A stretch of 64,000 bases of DNA from Alkalibacter rhizosphaerae (GCF_017352215.1 NZ_CP071444.1:682001-746000), one strand, 5' to 3'; numbered from the stretch's first letter, positions 9,754-18,785 are shown. Made by a program: numbers and translations. Notes: a model not told the origin generated them from the letters alone.

Positions 9754-10950
9754 CTATTCTTGGAGTGCTTTTGAAGCTTTTATTGTTTTTATGGCTTCTC
9801 CGTTTGCCAGAATGTAGTTTCCGGTCAAAATCACAAAGGCCAACACGACCAATCCAACGGCGGAAATGAAAAACTTGAATTCCAACACCCCGGGACGCAA
9901 GGATTCCGCAAAGGAATTCATCACAAAGGGAGACATGAACATTCCAATGCTCATGGAGCCATTGGCTAGTGCAATGGCATTGGAGCTTTTCGCAGCAGAT
10001 ACTGCAGAAGAAACATTGAACATCACCGTTGGGATTATGGAAGACATGGCAAACCCGTTGAAGAAGGAGGCCAGGATCACGGCTTCGATGGTACCTACAA
10101 AGTAGATCCCCAGCATGCCAAGTCCCATCAAGCTCATGGCGATCGGCAAAATCTTGTCTTTCAACAGATTCTTGATCCTGCCGAAGAATATTCCAGTGAC
10201 CATTCCGATGCCGGTACCAAAGGAATTGATGAAACCGGCGGTGGATGCATTTCCTAAATGATTGCTGCTGATAAACATGGCAATGTTGGATTGGTAGATA
10301 AAGATCAGCATGGCAAAGAGCATCATGACGATGCAATGAAAATATACGACCGCGTTCATTTTGCCGTCTGCATCCTCTTCCATCATCTCATGTTTTTGAT
10401 TGTCCTTTGGAAGGTATCTCCATACGATCAGAATTACAGGAACAAACAACAAATATACCAGATAGGACATGTTCCATTGTATACCGGCCAATAGTCCGCT
10501 GGCAAACAAAATGGCCATGCTTCCACCATTGACGAAGGCCGACTGAAGTCCCATCATGGCTCCCCGTTCATTACCGCTGAAATAATCGGCGATCAGGGCC
10601 ATGGTCATGGTGGAGTTGATCCCTTGGGAAACGCCGATGAGCACACTGGCAAAGATCAACAGGGCAATGTGGACCGTTCCCAATGTCAGTCCGATCATCC
10701 CTCCGGCAAATCCACTGATCAAGCCAAACAACACCAGTGATTTTTTGGATATTTTCCCGGACAATGGTCCAGACAACAGTGCAAAGAACATGGATAACAG
10801 AGAAGGTACCGCCAGGACCATCTGAACCGTATTCAGGTCCACGTCCGGATAATGGGCAGCGATGTCTGCTAAAATAGCCGATGCAGTCATGGATACCATG
10901 ACGATGGCCGACAGACTCAAAATCGCCAATTTTATGTTTGTTTTTTTCAT
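9754..10950 (-). CDS. Major facilitator superfamily transporter
   Basis: A 398-residue membrane protein with about 12 hydrophobic helices. It carries an MFS-like loop between helices 2 and 3 (GPLSGKISKKSLVLFGL). AAAGGAG precedes the ATG. No residue pattern identifies the substrate, and the flanking genes (GGDEF sensor, acetyltransferase) give no clue. The terminator at 9724-9745 closes the transcript, so it appears monocistronic. Confidence 0.85.
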   Translation of the reverse strand: MKKTNIKLAILSLSAIVMVSMTASAILADIAAHYPDVDLNTVQMVLAVPSLLSMFFALLSGPLSGKISKKSLVLFGLISGFAGGMIGLTLGTVHIALLIFASVLIGVSQGINSTMTMALIADYFSGNERGAMMGLQSAFVNGGSMAILFASGLLAGIQWNMSYLVYLLFVPVILIVWRYLPKDNQKHEMMEEDADGKMNAVVYFHCIVMMLFAMLIFIYQSNIAMFISSNHLGNASTAGFINSFGTGIGMVTGIFFGRIKNLLKDKILPIAMSLMGLGMLGIYFVGTIEAVILASFFNGFAMSSIIPTVMFNVSSAVSAAKSSNAIALANGSMSIGMFMSPFVMNSFAESLRPGVLEFKFFISAVGLVVLAFVILTGNYILANGEAIKTIKASKALQE

Positions 10951-11087
10951 TCTAATGCGCTCCTTTATTTTTGTAACTCATTCAGTATTTAAGCATACTT
11001 AATTTATACGTAAAAAAAATAAACTTGTATATACAGATAGTATCACAACGGATAACAAACTTCAAGAAAAAACGGTCATGGCATATT

Positions 11088-11663
11088 TCACAAACCATAA
11101 CCGTTGCTGTTGGACCCGTAATGGAAGTCCGGTGTTTCTCCTGTGCCGGCAGATAGATCTTTACGCATGAGAAAATCAGTTTCCGTTTTGCTGCCCATTT
11201 GGAAAGGATGCTTTCCAAAAATCCGAAATCCCATATGACGATAAAAATGCTGGGCCCTGACATTGTGCTCCCAGACGCCCAACCAGATATAGCGTTTTTT
11301 CTGCTCCCTGGCTACTTCCATGGCTCTGCTCATGAGCTTGCTCCCCAATTTTCTTCGATGAAATCTTTTGGCAATATAAAATCGCTCGATCTCCAAGGAT
11401 TCCGGATCTTTGATGTCCGACTGAGCTTCGGGCAAATTCAGTTTCATGTATCCCGCCAGCTCTCCATCCCAAAGAGCAAAGAAAAAGAGAGTGTTTGGGT
11501 TTTTTAGCTCATCCATCAGCTTTCTGGTATTGTAAGCTCCATCCAGATATTGCTGCATGTCTTCAATAGTACTGCTTCCTCCAAATGTTTCATAATAGGT
11601 TTGAACCGACATTTCCTGCAACAAAAATACATCTTTACCTTTGCATCTCCTGATATCCCACAT
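11088..11663 (-). CDS. GNAT N-acetyltransferase, PaiA-like
   Basis: The 191 residues align by eye along their whole length with Bacillus PaiA, a spermidine/spermine N-acetyltransferase: ETFGGSSTIEDMQQYLDGAYN near the start (read in parts), SLEIERFYIAK, a GSKLMSRA acetyl-CoA loop, YIWLGVWEHN and the C-terminal HPFQMGSKTETDFLM. It probably acetylates polyamines or related amines in the cytoplasm. AAGGAGGAT precedes the ATG. It is separated from the tat operon by the terminator at 11754-11784. Confidence 0.82.
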   Translation of the reverse strand: MWDIRRCKGKDVFLLQEMSVQTYYETFGGSSTIEDMQQYLDGAYNTRKLMDELKNPNTLFFFALWDGELAGYMKLNLPEAQSDIKDPESLEIERFYIAKRFHRRKLGSKLMSRAMEVAREQKKRYIWLGVWEHNVRAQHFYRHMGFRIFGKHPFQMGSKTETDFLMRKDLSAGTGETPDFHYGSNSNGYGL

Positions 11664-11753
11664 GGCCGATCCTCCTTGCCACGATTATTTGTATTCACTT
11701 TATACCCTCGTTTTTTTTATCGTAACGTGGAAATGCAAATCTATACCACTAAA

Positions 11754-11784
11754 AAAGCAAGTCTCTGCATACGAGACTTGCTTT
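11754..11784 (-). terminator. Intrinsic terminator of the Tat/oxidoreductase operon
   Basis: A 12-bp perfect stem AAAGCAAGTCTC/GAGACTTGCTTT with a seven-base loop and T-rich flank, just after the tatC stop. Confidence 0.88.
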
Positions 11785-11792
11785 CAGATTTG

Positions 11793-12539
11793 TCAGCTGC
11801 TGGATTGTGCCATTCGTTTCCTTTTGCTTCGCTCCGTCAGTTTTGCCAGAAACACGCTGAATTCAAAGAGTACTAGCATGGGACCCACCAGCAAAACCTG
11901 GGAGATCACGTCAGGAGGTGTGATGATCGCCGCCACTACCACGATGCCAAATAATATGTATTTTGTGTTCTTTTGCAAAAATGCCGAAGTCACCAATCCG
12001 AAACGACTGAGCAACAATACAAGCATGGGCATTTCAAAAACCAAACCAAAAGACAACAACGATGTGCTGATGAAACCAATGTAGCTTCCCACAGACATGA
12101 CCGGATCAATGGATTCCATCCGCATGTTGATAAAAAAGCTCAACACCATGGGCAGCACCACGATATAACTGAACACAACGCCGGCGGCGAAGAAAAAGGA
12201 TCCGCCCAATATGGAAACCAATACGTATCTGCGCTCCCTTTTTTCCAGTCCCGGTCTCAAAAACGCGTAAATTTGATACGCGATAATGGGAAAAGAAACC
12301 GTTATGCCGGCAACCAGGGAAAGCTTGACATAGGCCAAAAACAATTCCGGAGGGCTGATGTATATAAAATCGATTTTCCCTCCGGCCAATCCAATGACGT
12401 CTCCGATCAAGTGCTGCACAAAGAAGTAACCGACACCTGTAGCCGTCACCACCACCAGAAAGACAATAAACAGACGTTTACGCAACTCGGCCAGATGATT
12501 TAAAAAAGGTTGTTTTTTTGTTGTATCCACCGAATTCAT
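11793..12539 (-). CDS. tatC: TatC, twin-arginine translocase receptor subunit
   Basis: TatC binds twin-arginine signal peptides at the cytoplasmic membrane. The cytoplasmic N-terminus FLNHLAELRKRL is the conserved TatC motif, followed by six predicted membrane helices; LSFGLVFEMPMLV is the conserved third-loop/helix 4 region. 248 aa is typical. The first ATG is very close to its GAGAGG site, so the GTG three codons later is a possible start. It is the last gene of an operon whose first product carries a Tat signal. Confidence 0.95.
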   Translation of the reverse strand: MNSVDTTKKQPFLNHLAELRKRLFIVFLVVVTATGVGYFFVQHLIGDVIGLAGGKIDFIYISPPELFLAYVKLSLVAGITVSFPIIAYQIYAFLRPGLEKRERRYVLVSILGGSFFFAAGVVFSYIVVLPMVLSFFINMRMESIDPVMSVGSYIGFISTSLLSFGLVFEMPMLVLLLSRFGLVTSAFLQKNTKYILFGIVVVAAIITPPDVISQVLLVGPMLVLFEFSVFLAKLTERSKRKRMAQSSS

Positions 12540-12569
12540 TCCTCTCTGTCAACGTTGATGAACGTCTGA

Positions 12570-12749
12570 CTACTTCTTCTCTTCCAATTCCACTTCCAGA
12601 TCTTTCGATACCTTGTTGGCGTGTCCTTTAAAATTGTTGATGGCTTCTCCCAAGGATCTTCCAACTTCCGGTAATTTCGACGGTCCAAATACCACCAAAG
12701 CGATGGCCAATATCAAAACCAGTTCTCCTACTCCCAATCTTCCAAACAT
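12570..12749 (-). CDS. tatA: TatA/TatE pore-forming subunit
   Basis: A 59-residue protein with one N-terminal membrane helix (GELVLILAIALVVFGPSKLPEVG) followed by an amphipathic helix and an acidic, lysine-rich tail. The FGPSKLPE hinge is diagnostic of TatA/E. AAAGGAGGAAATGAA precedes the ATG at 12749. With tatC it makes a minimal TatAC system. Confidence 0.93.
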   Translation of the reverse strand: MFGRLGVGELVLILAIALVVFGPSKLPEVGRSLGEAINNFKGHANKVSKDLEVELEEKK

Positions 12750-12764
12750 TTCATTTCCTCCTTT

Positions 12765-13490
12765 TCAACTAGCGATCCGCTGTTCATTTAAATATACGAT
12801 GGGATTGTTCGACACGGCTCGGCCGATGATCGTGATCCCCAACTTTTCTGCCAATTCCAACCCGGATGATGTGATGATGCTTCGCGATGCAATGACGGGA
12901 CATTTTACATTGGCCGCTTTCAACACCAGATCCGAAGAAATTCGGCCGGTGGAGAGCAACATGGCATTGCTCATGTCCACTCCCTGCATCAGCGCCTTTC
13001 CGATCGCCTTGTCTGCCGCATTGTGTCGGCCGACATCTTCACATTGTGTCAATATTTCACGATTGTCTGCGATGGCCATGCAATGCATACCGCCAATGGT
13101 TTTGTACATCTCTGCCCTGGCAAACATTTCTGCCATCAATTCCCGTACTTTCCCCAGACTGACGTCAAACCGGGAAGCGATCCGGGCTGTGGACATGGAC
13201 TCTTCATTGAACTTGCTCCCGCTGCCGCAACTGCTGGTCAATACCGTCTCCAGCACCAGACTGTCAAAGTCGATTTCCTTGGACGTTGTTGCATAGATCT
13301 TTCGCATGTCTTTACAAGCTGCCATGGTGTCCAGATCAAAGGGGCTATTGATCATTCCTCTGCTGAACATGTGACCCAAAGCCAATTCCCGCAGATTTTC
13401 CAAGGTGCACATGAAGGTAACGATCTTGTTGCCGTTCAAGTACAGCTCCACTGGTTCTTCCTGGCATATGTTCAACTTACTGATATTCAT
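12765..13490 (-). CDS. fdhD: FdhD-like sulfurtransferase for Mo/W enzymes
   Basis: FdhD carries sulfur from a cysteine desulfurase to the molybdenum cofactor of formate dehydrogenase-type enzymes. Family landmarks are present: LENLRELALGH, GGMHCMAIAD, EDVGRHNAADKAIG and TGRISSDLV. The usual CxxC (Cys121/Cys124 in E. coli) reads SCGSGSK here, so only Cys88 remains. At 241 aa it is slightly short. Its placement after a YdhV-like oxidoreductase suggests it matures that enzyme. It overlaps the upstream gene by 14 bp. Confidence 0.9.
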   Translation of the reverse strand: MNISKLNICQEEPVELYLNGNKIVTFMCTLENLRELALGHMFSRGMINSPFDLDTMAACKDMRKIYATTSKEIDFDSLVLETVLTSSCGSGSKFNEESMSTARIASRFDVSLGKVRELMAEMFARAEMYKTIGGMHCMAIADNREILTQCEDVGRHNAADKAIGKALMQGVDMSNAMLLSTGRISSDLVLKAANVKCPVIASRSIITSSGLELAEKLGITIIGRAVSNNPIVYLNEQRIAS

Positions 13491-14043
13491 ATCGAGTCAC
13501 CTCCTCGTATTCCGTCAAATACTCAGCCCTTGCTTTTACCAGGTGCTTGTCGGAATACAAACAGACTGCACCGTTGGAAGCTTTTGTCTTTTTGATATCC
13601 TGATATGCGTCGTCTTTTTCCATTTGAGCCAACACTGCGTCCAGTTCTTCCGTGGTCAGATGATAGGGTGATCCCAAAAATTTTTTAATATTCGTTGTCT
13701 TCGGGTACCTCTTCGAGTCATCTCTCACCGTATCGGCAATAAGCTGTAAAAAATCTTTCTCTTTGGTTCGCAATAAAAGTGATGCATATTGCTCGTTCAT
13801 TTTTTCCGTGGAATAAAAGTAACGCGTTTCTTTGCCCTGGACTTCTTTGATCTGGATGTAATCCACATTGCTTTTCAATTCTTCCAGTAACAGCTCCATA
13901 TCTTCTTCTTCAAAAGACAATGGTTTCAGGAGGAAATCCTCATAGGTGATGAAGTGACCTTTGGCGGATTCTTCCCGTATGTATTTGGTCAGAAAGTCCA
14001 AATCTTCCAGCAAAGCTTCCTTGTTGTTTTCGTATTTTCCCAT
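13477..14043 (-). CDS. Uncharacterised protein of the YdhV-like oxidoreductase operon
   Basis: A 188-residue soluble, charged, mostly helical protein with no signal peptide and one cysteine. I recognise no family. The internal spacing of LLLEELKSNVDYIQIKEVQ-type and LDAVLAQMEKDDAYQDIKK-type segments suggests two similar helical units ending in a short beta turn, somewhat like winged-helix repeats, but this is weak. It sits between the oxidoreductase and fdhD and overlaps fdhD by 14 bp, so a role in cofactor loading or as an export chaperone is a guess from context. Confidence 0.75.
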   Translation of the reverse strand: MGKYENNKEALLEDLDFLTKYIREESAKGHFITYEDFLLKPLSFEEEDMELLLEELKSNVDYIQIKEVQGKETRYFYSTEKMNEQYASLLLRTKEKDFLQLIADTVRDDSKRYPKTTNIKKFLGSPYHLTTEELDAVLAQMEKDDAYQDIKKTKASNGAVCLYSDKHLVKARAEYLTEYEEVTRYEYQ

Positions 14044-14097
14044 TGGATCTCCTCCTGTAAAATTCTATCATTCACATTCAAGATGCTGTCAAATCAA

Positions 14098-16200
14098 TTA
14101 TGCCGGCAGCAGACCCATGCTTTCCATTTCGTCAGCAACGTATTTCAGGTCCAACCGCTCAAGGGTGGCTCTTGTAGGCGCACCAGTGGTCTCGTCCCAT
14201 CCCATTTCCTTGTAGAACATGGTCAGAGCCAGCTGCATGTCGTCCCGATCCATTTTGACGGTACCTGGCGTAAACGCTTCCTTGTCCGGATCCATGTCGA
14301 AGATCCAGTCCATCATGACATCGTGCTTGCCTCTCATGTCTGTAGTCCCCATCTGTTTTACCGTCAGTGCGCGATGAAGGGTAAAGATCCGTTCACCCAT
14401 GAGGTCCAGTTCTTCTTCGGAGGTCTCCACTCCAGTCACCACAGAGAAATAATGAGATTCCAGTGCAGTGTCTCCCATGTAATCCCGCTCTTTCAGCGGA
14501 GATACGGTCATGGGCCACATCCAGTTGCAAAGGGTCAACGAGTCGTGAAGAACGTTTCGGATGATGCTCCATTTAGCAAACTTTGCCTTGTACTCGTTCA
14601 TGGGGGTGTAATCGGCAGGTGCATCCAAAGCATCTCCGGACCCAACAACTTTTGCAATAGCATTTTTTTGTATTTCGATGGGCAGTCCCGATCCAGCAAG
14701 GTTCATGTGGGAGTGGCATTGGGCGTCCCTATTGAACATGCAGGAGATCAATGCACCGACCTGGCCTGCCGCTTCATTGGAATGGTGTTTCGGATATCCA
14801 AATGGAGACCAGATGCCGCTGTCATAGGAGCTCCAGAAGTCATCCCCGAAGTTCCATCGCTTGGCGACCCAGTAAGTACCATCACCAAGGTGGCTGAATT
14901 CCCCTTCTTTCATGGCGATCCGACGATAATATTCATGGAGGAATGTGATATCTCCCGCTTCCAGCTTGTCCCAGGGGATGCTGTCGTATTCATCTTTCGG
15001 CAACACTTTTTTCAAGATGCCGTTGTCATAGGCGTAGCGCAGATCCCTGGAAGCCATCCCATAGTTGCACCATACACCATAGTCATCAGCAAGCTGGGAT
15101 CCCAGAGCCATTGCCATCAGCGTTCCGTCTCCTTGCTCTACCTGATCCGCTTTTCCCTTGATCATGATCTGTTGCGGGGAGTGGAATCCCATGCAGGTAT
15201 TGGCCACATATTTGGATACACCGAAATCCTCCATTTTGGGGATCTCCATTTGCGCATGACACCGGATCGGACAAGATTGGCATCCGCCCATGCGTACTGT
15301 GTATTTTTCTGCCAAAGGACCGGCATCGAAAGTGGCTTTCATGGTTCGATATCCTACTTTGTTGATATTGCCCGGTTCGTTGATCCCAGTCTCGATATTG
15401 CCTTCCGATGCACCCCAATGCAATCCTTCCCTGGACGTCCATCGGGATCGTTCACTGCTGAACTCCGCCCATGGTTGGGGTGTGCTTGGTACTACGTGCT
15501 GGTTGTTGGCTCCAATGATGTCGCTGAGCATGTACTTGTCCAACTGGATCAAATCGGACTTGTTTCCGCCGATTTTGACGGATCCCGTACCTGTGATGGC
15601 AATAGCCTTCAGTTTCTTGGATCCCAGGATACCGCCGTGACCGCCGGCAGAGTGGGAAGAACCGTTCATGATGACGGACATGTTGACCATGTTTTCACCG
15701 GCTTGTCCAATGCATGCCACTGTTGCTTCTTCTCCCATTTGGGATGCGATCTGGGCAGACGAGTTGTAGATTCCCGTTCCCCAAATATGGGATGCGTCTT
15801 CGATGGATACGGTGCTGTCTTTGACCCGCAACCAAACCGGTCGATCGGATGCTCCCTCAACGATGATGGCATCCCATCCTGCGTATTTCATTACTGCCGC
15901 AAAATTTCCGCCCATGTGGCTGTCTGTTACCAAATGATAAGGATTTGTCGGCAACAGGGATGTGATGTTGGTTCTGGAACTGCAGGGAACGCCGCTGCCT
16001 GTCAATGGGCCGACGGCAAAAACCACTTTGTTCGCTTCGTCATACGCTTTGGTTCCTGCAGGTACTTCATCATTGATCACTTTATATCCAATACCCATAC
16101 CACCAATAAAATCCTGGTATTTGCTGGTGTCTTCTTCTGTAACTTTACCAGTAGTCAGATTGACTCGCATAATCTTACCGGCCCAACCGCCTATAGCCAT
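14098..16200 (-). CDS. AOR-superfamily W/Mo oxidoreductase, YdhV-like
   Basis: The 700-residue length equals E. coli YdhV, an AOR-superfamily enzyme shown to bind a bis-pterin molybdenum cofactor. The N-terminus AIGGWAGKIMRVNLTTG, the iron-sulfur motif CQSCPIRC (about 304-311), the pterin-loop-like DDYGVWCNYG (about 373-382) and a further cysteine region CMFNRDAQC (about 485-493) fit the family. It has no signal peptide, while the gene just upstream encodes a ferredoxin with a Tat signal, so export as a complex is inferred. GGAGGTAATGAGAT precedes the ATG. The substrate is unknown. Confidence 0.92.
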   Translation of the reverse strand: MAIGGWAGKIMRVNLTTGKVTEEDTSKYQDFIGGMGIGYKVINDEVPAGTKAYDEANKVVFAVGPLTGSGVPCSSRTNITSLLPTNPYHLVTDSHMGGNFAAVMKYAGWDAIIVEGASDRPVWLRVKDSTVSIEDASHIWGTGIYNSSAQIASQMGEEATVACIGQAGENMVNMSVIMNGSSHSAGGHGGILGSKKLKAIAITGTGSVKIGGNKSDLIQLDKYMLSDIIGANNQHVVPSTPQPWAEFSSERSRWTSREGLHWGASEGNIETGINEPGNINKVGYRTMKATFDAGPLAEKYTVRMGGCQSCPIRCHAQMEIPKMEDFGVSKYVANTCMGFHSPQQIMIKGKADQVEQGDGTLMAMALGSQLADDYGVWCNYGMASRDLRYAYDNGILKKVLPKDEYDSIPWDKLEAGDITFLHEYYRRIAMKEGEFSHLGDGTYWVAKRWNFGDDFWSSYDSGIWSPFGYPKHHSNEAAGQVGALISCMFNRDAQCHSHMNLAGSGLPIEIQKNAIAKVVGSGDALDAPADYTPMNEYKAKFAKWSIIRNVLHDSLTLCNWMWPMTVSPLKERDYMGDTALESHYFSVVTGVETSEEELDLMGERIFTLHRALTVKQMGTTDMRGKHDVMMDWIFDMDPDKEAFTPGTVKMDRDDMQLALTMFYKEMGWDETTGAPTRATLERLDLKYVADEMESMGLLPA

Positions 16201-16261
16201 ATCTCATTACCTCCAAATTTAATTTTTTTCATCAACTGGTTTGTTGTTATTCGTTTTTTCA

Positions 16262-16924
16262 TCAAGCCAGGTAGCCATATTTTCTCATGGCGTACTTTAC
16301 ATCATCCCATGGAACGATGGCCAATGCCCCCGTAGGACAGTTGTTTGCACACATGCCGCAGGAAATGCACTTGGTCGATTTTTTCGTCTCCGGATCGATG
16401 GTGGGCAAATGCCAGGGACATGCATCGTGGCAGGCACCACATCCGACACATTTTTCCTGGAGCACGATTCGAGCACCGCTGTCGTTGGTGGTGATGGCTC
16501 CCGCAGGACACGCCTTGCCGCAATAAGGTTCCGCACATTGCCGGCACGTTTCCGGTGTCATCAGTTTGTTTCCGAAGGCTCCATCGGCTTTTGCATAATT
16601 CAGCTTGGGCCCGTCTACGCCGAAAAAGTAATTCTTGCCTACTTTCACTCTGGAAATGTACGGCTGCAACTTTCCGTCGTTAACGATGGTGCAGTTGGTC
16701 TCGCATCGCAAACAACCGGTACACTTGTTTCGGTTTGCCACCAAAACACCTGCAGCCAGCGGCCATGCAACTACGTCTTCCGCTTCGTCTTTGGAGCAGC
16801 CCAAAAGATTCAACAGCGACAAGGAGATCGCCATTCCTCCGATGCCTTTACCGGACATCTTCAGAAACTCTCTTCGGGTGGTTTCCCTCTCCAAAATGCT
16901 TTTCTTGGTTTCTTTGTCTGACAC
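16262..16924 (-). CDS. Tat-signal lipoprotein ferredoxin with four [4Fe-4S] motifs, YdhY-like
   Basis: The probable electron-transfer partner of the adjacent YdhV-like enzyme. A twin-arginine signal (TTRREFLKM) is followed by a hydrophobic stretch ending in LNLLGC, which also fits a lipobox, so the mature protein may be lipid-anchored outside. Four cysteine clusters follow: CTGCLRC..C, CRQCAEPYCGKAC, CVGCGACHDAC and CISCGMCANNC. An ATG exists at 16954 without a ribosome site; AAGGGGG precedes the GTG at 16924, which is preferred (220 aa). First gene of the operon. Confidence 0.9.
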   Translation of the reverse strand: MSDKETKKSILERETTRREFLKMSGKGIGGMAISLSLLNLLGCSKDEAEDVVAWPLAAGVLVANRNKCTGCLRCETNCTIVNDGKLQPYISRVKVGKNYFFGVDGPKLNYAKADGAFGNKLMTPETCRQCAEPYCGKACPAGAITTNDSGARIVLQEKCVGCGACHDACPWHLPTIDPETKKSTKCISCGMCANNCPTGALAIVPWDDVKYAMRKYGYLA

Positions 16925-16954
16925 TTCAAATCCCCCTTTTTGTGAGTTATCCAT

Positions 16955-17257
16955 TAAGGATTATGATAAGATCAAATCAACTCCACCGCCGCAGATTTGG
17001 TTTGATACTTAACGAACGAATAGAATGAAAAAAATTAGAAAAATACATGAAGTCAAATGATTGTTATGCAGATCGATATAGATGAATTTGTTCGTTAATT
17101 AATTTACTATCTAAGATTTTACAGATTATTTTCCCATAAGTCAACAACATGAACGCAATAGAGAGAATATTTTTTATTTAATTGAATATATTTGAAAAAA
17201 CTTTCTACATTTAAAATTATATTTTTAACGCTTACGCTTCTTCATTCACAAAAAAAT
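16955..17257. other. AT-rich leader and promoter region of the Tat/oxidoreductase operon
   Basis: No gene is visible here. The region holds the minus-strand promoter at 17116-17144, so the leader is about 185 nt. Within it lies a 9-bp inverted repeat, TTAACGAAC at 17009-17017 and GTTCGTTAA at 17090-17098, 72 bp apart, which could bind a regulator or loop the DNA; this is speculative. Confidence 0.6.
17116..17144 (-). promoter_or_regulatory. Sigma-A promoter for the Tat/oxidoreductase operon
   Basis: On the minus strand the -35 box TTGACT (17139-17144) and -10 box TAAAAT (17116-17121) are separated by 17 bp, pointing into the ferredoxin-oxidoreductase-tat operon. Confidence 0.65.
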
Positions 17258-17292
17258 AAAAATAAACCGTATGTTTATACCGGTTTATTTTT
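17258..17292 (-). terminator. Terminator after the DEAD-box helicase gene
   Basis: A 12-bp inverted repeat AAAAATAAACCG/CGGTTTATTTTT with an 11-base loop and flanking A/T runs, just past the helicase stop codon. Confidence 0.75.
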
Positions 17293-17311
17293 ATCATACT
17301 TTTGCATCATA

Positions 17312-18739
17312 TTATTTTTGAAGAAGTTTCACCGACAAGTTTCGCCCTTTTATCGTCCGTTTCGATAATTCTTTCGCAACCATGGGGGCCTTCCCGTTGA
17401 AGATCTCCACATATGTACAGGTAGCCTGTATGTCGATGATTCCGATATCCTCCACTGCCATTTGGGGGATGGAACCGATAGCACCCATGACGTCTACTGG
17501 CCGGATCTTTATCTTTTTCCCGCCATTGATTCGAATTCGACCAACAGCCTGGCGAATGTGTCTGGATTTATCCAGCTTGGGAGATCGCTGGGTCATGGTC
17601 CCCACTCTTGCATGCTCGGGGATATCCAGGTCCTCTACATGGATGCGTTGGGTAACATCCAGCTCCAATTCTTCCTGGAACGTTTTCCAGCGCGCAACCT
17701 CTGCCGGTCCCACCAAGGTGATGGCCAGACCGGTTTTATCCATACGCCCAGTTCGACCGATCCGGTGGACCAAACTTTCCTTTTCATAAGGGACCTGATA
17801 GTTGATGACGTGGGTCACATCCTCCACATCGATCCCTCTGGCTGCTACGTTGGTGGCTACTAGAAGTGGAATCTCCCCTTTTTTGAACTGATTCATGATG
17901 CGAAACCGCTCTCGTTGGGACAATCCTCCGTGGAGCACTCCAAGCCGATACCGTCTTTTTTCCAGAAATGTGGCCAACACCTCCACATCGTCTCTTGTGT
18001 TGCAAAAGAGGATGCTACTGCCTGCTTTGTCCTTGTAGAGGATCTGGTGGACAATTTGTTCCTTGGCCGCATTTTCCGAATAAATCACTTGATGCAGGAT
18101 CCGGTCTTCCACCCGACTGGTCGAGGTCATCTCCACCATCTTGTGATCCGTTGCGTAGTGTTTATAAAGTTCCAATACTGGTGGCGGCATGGTGGCAGAG
18201 AATAAGTGGATTTTTTTCTCTTTTGGCAAAAGGGAGAGTATCTCATCCACTTGATCGATAAAACCCATACTGAGCATCTCGTCCGCTTCATCCAAAACAA
18301 CTTGACGGATGCGTTGGGTCTGGAGGATCCCTTTTTGGATCAGATCCAACACCCTTCCCGGCGTCCCTACTACTACATGGACCCGCTGGCGTAATTCCTG
18401 CTGCTGAAGATGGACCGGATGTCTGCCATAGACCGCACTGACGCGGACTTTGCGAAACTTTCCGATATTGGCTGTTTCTTGTTTGATCTGTAGAGCCAGT
18501 TCCCTGGTTGGTGCGAGTATGAGGACCTGTGGATCCCGTTCCTCGATATCCAGCATCTGGCAAAGGGGGATAGCAAATGCCGCCGTCTTCCCGCTTCCCG
18601 TTTGTGCACGAGCCAAAACCCGCTCCCCCTGCAACAACAGGGGAATGACCTGTTCCTGCACGGCAGTGGCATCCTTGTAGTTCATCAATTCCAACGCATC
18701 CACAATGGCTGGTTCCAAATGCAACTGGGTAAATTTCAT
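17312..18739 (-). CDS. dbpA: DEAD-box RNA helicase, DbpA/YxiN-like
   Basis: An ATP-dependent RNA helicase acting in ribosome assembly. All core motifs are visible: AQTGSGKT (I), PTRELALQ (Ia), TPGR (Ib), DEAD (II), SAT (III), and HRIGRTGR (VI). The last 75 residues (IGSIPQMAVEDIGIIDI, VKLLQK) match the DbpA RNA-binding domain, which in characterised members targets hairpin 92 of 23S rRNA. AAGGAGAATATC precedes the ATG at 18739, giving 475 aa, close to Bacillus YxiN. The dehydrogenase gene lies 46 bp upstream on the same strand. Confidence 0.93.
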   Translation of the reverse strand: MKFTQLHLEPAIVDALELMNYKDATAVQEQVIPLLLQGERVLARAQTGSGKTAAFAIPLCQMLDIEERDPQVLILAPTRELALQIKQETANIGKFRKVRVSAVYGRHPVHLQQQELRQRVHVVVGTPGRVLDLIQKGILQTQRIRQVVLDEADEMLSMGFIDQVDEILSLLPKEKKIHLFSATMPPPVLELYKHYATDHKMVEMTSTSRVEDRILHQVIYSENAAKEQIVHQILYKDKAGSSILFCNTRDDVEVLATFLEKRRYRLGVLHGGLSQRERFRIMNQFKKGEIPLLVATNVAARGIDVEDVTHVINYQVPYEKESLVHRIGRTGRMDKTGLAITLVGPAEVARWKTFQEELELDVTQRIHVEDLDIPEHARVGTMTQRSPKLDKSRHIRQAVGRIRINGGKKIKIRPVDVMGAIGSIPQMAVEDIGIIDIQATCTYVEIFNGKAPMVAKELSKRTIKGRNLSVKLLQK

Positions 18740-18785
18740 GATATTCTCCTTCATTTGTGTATAGGATACCACGTATTATATCACA

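Noticed and set aside
13954-16335. 793-codon plus-strand frame opposite the YdhV-like gene
   Set aside because: Antisense to a well-recognised AOR-family gene; His/Phe/Cys-rich composition typical of shadows.
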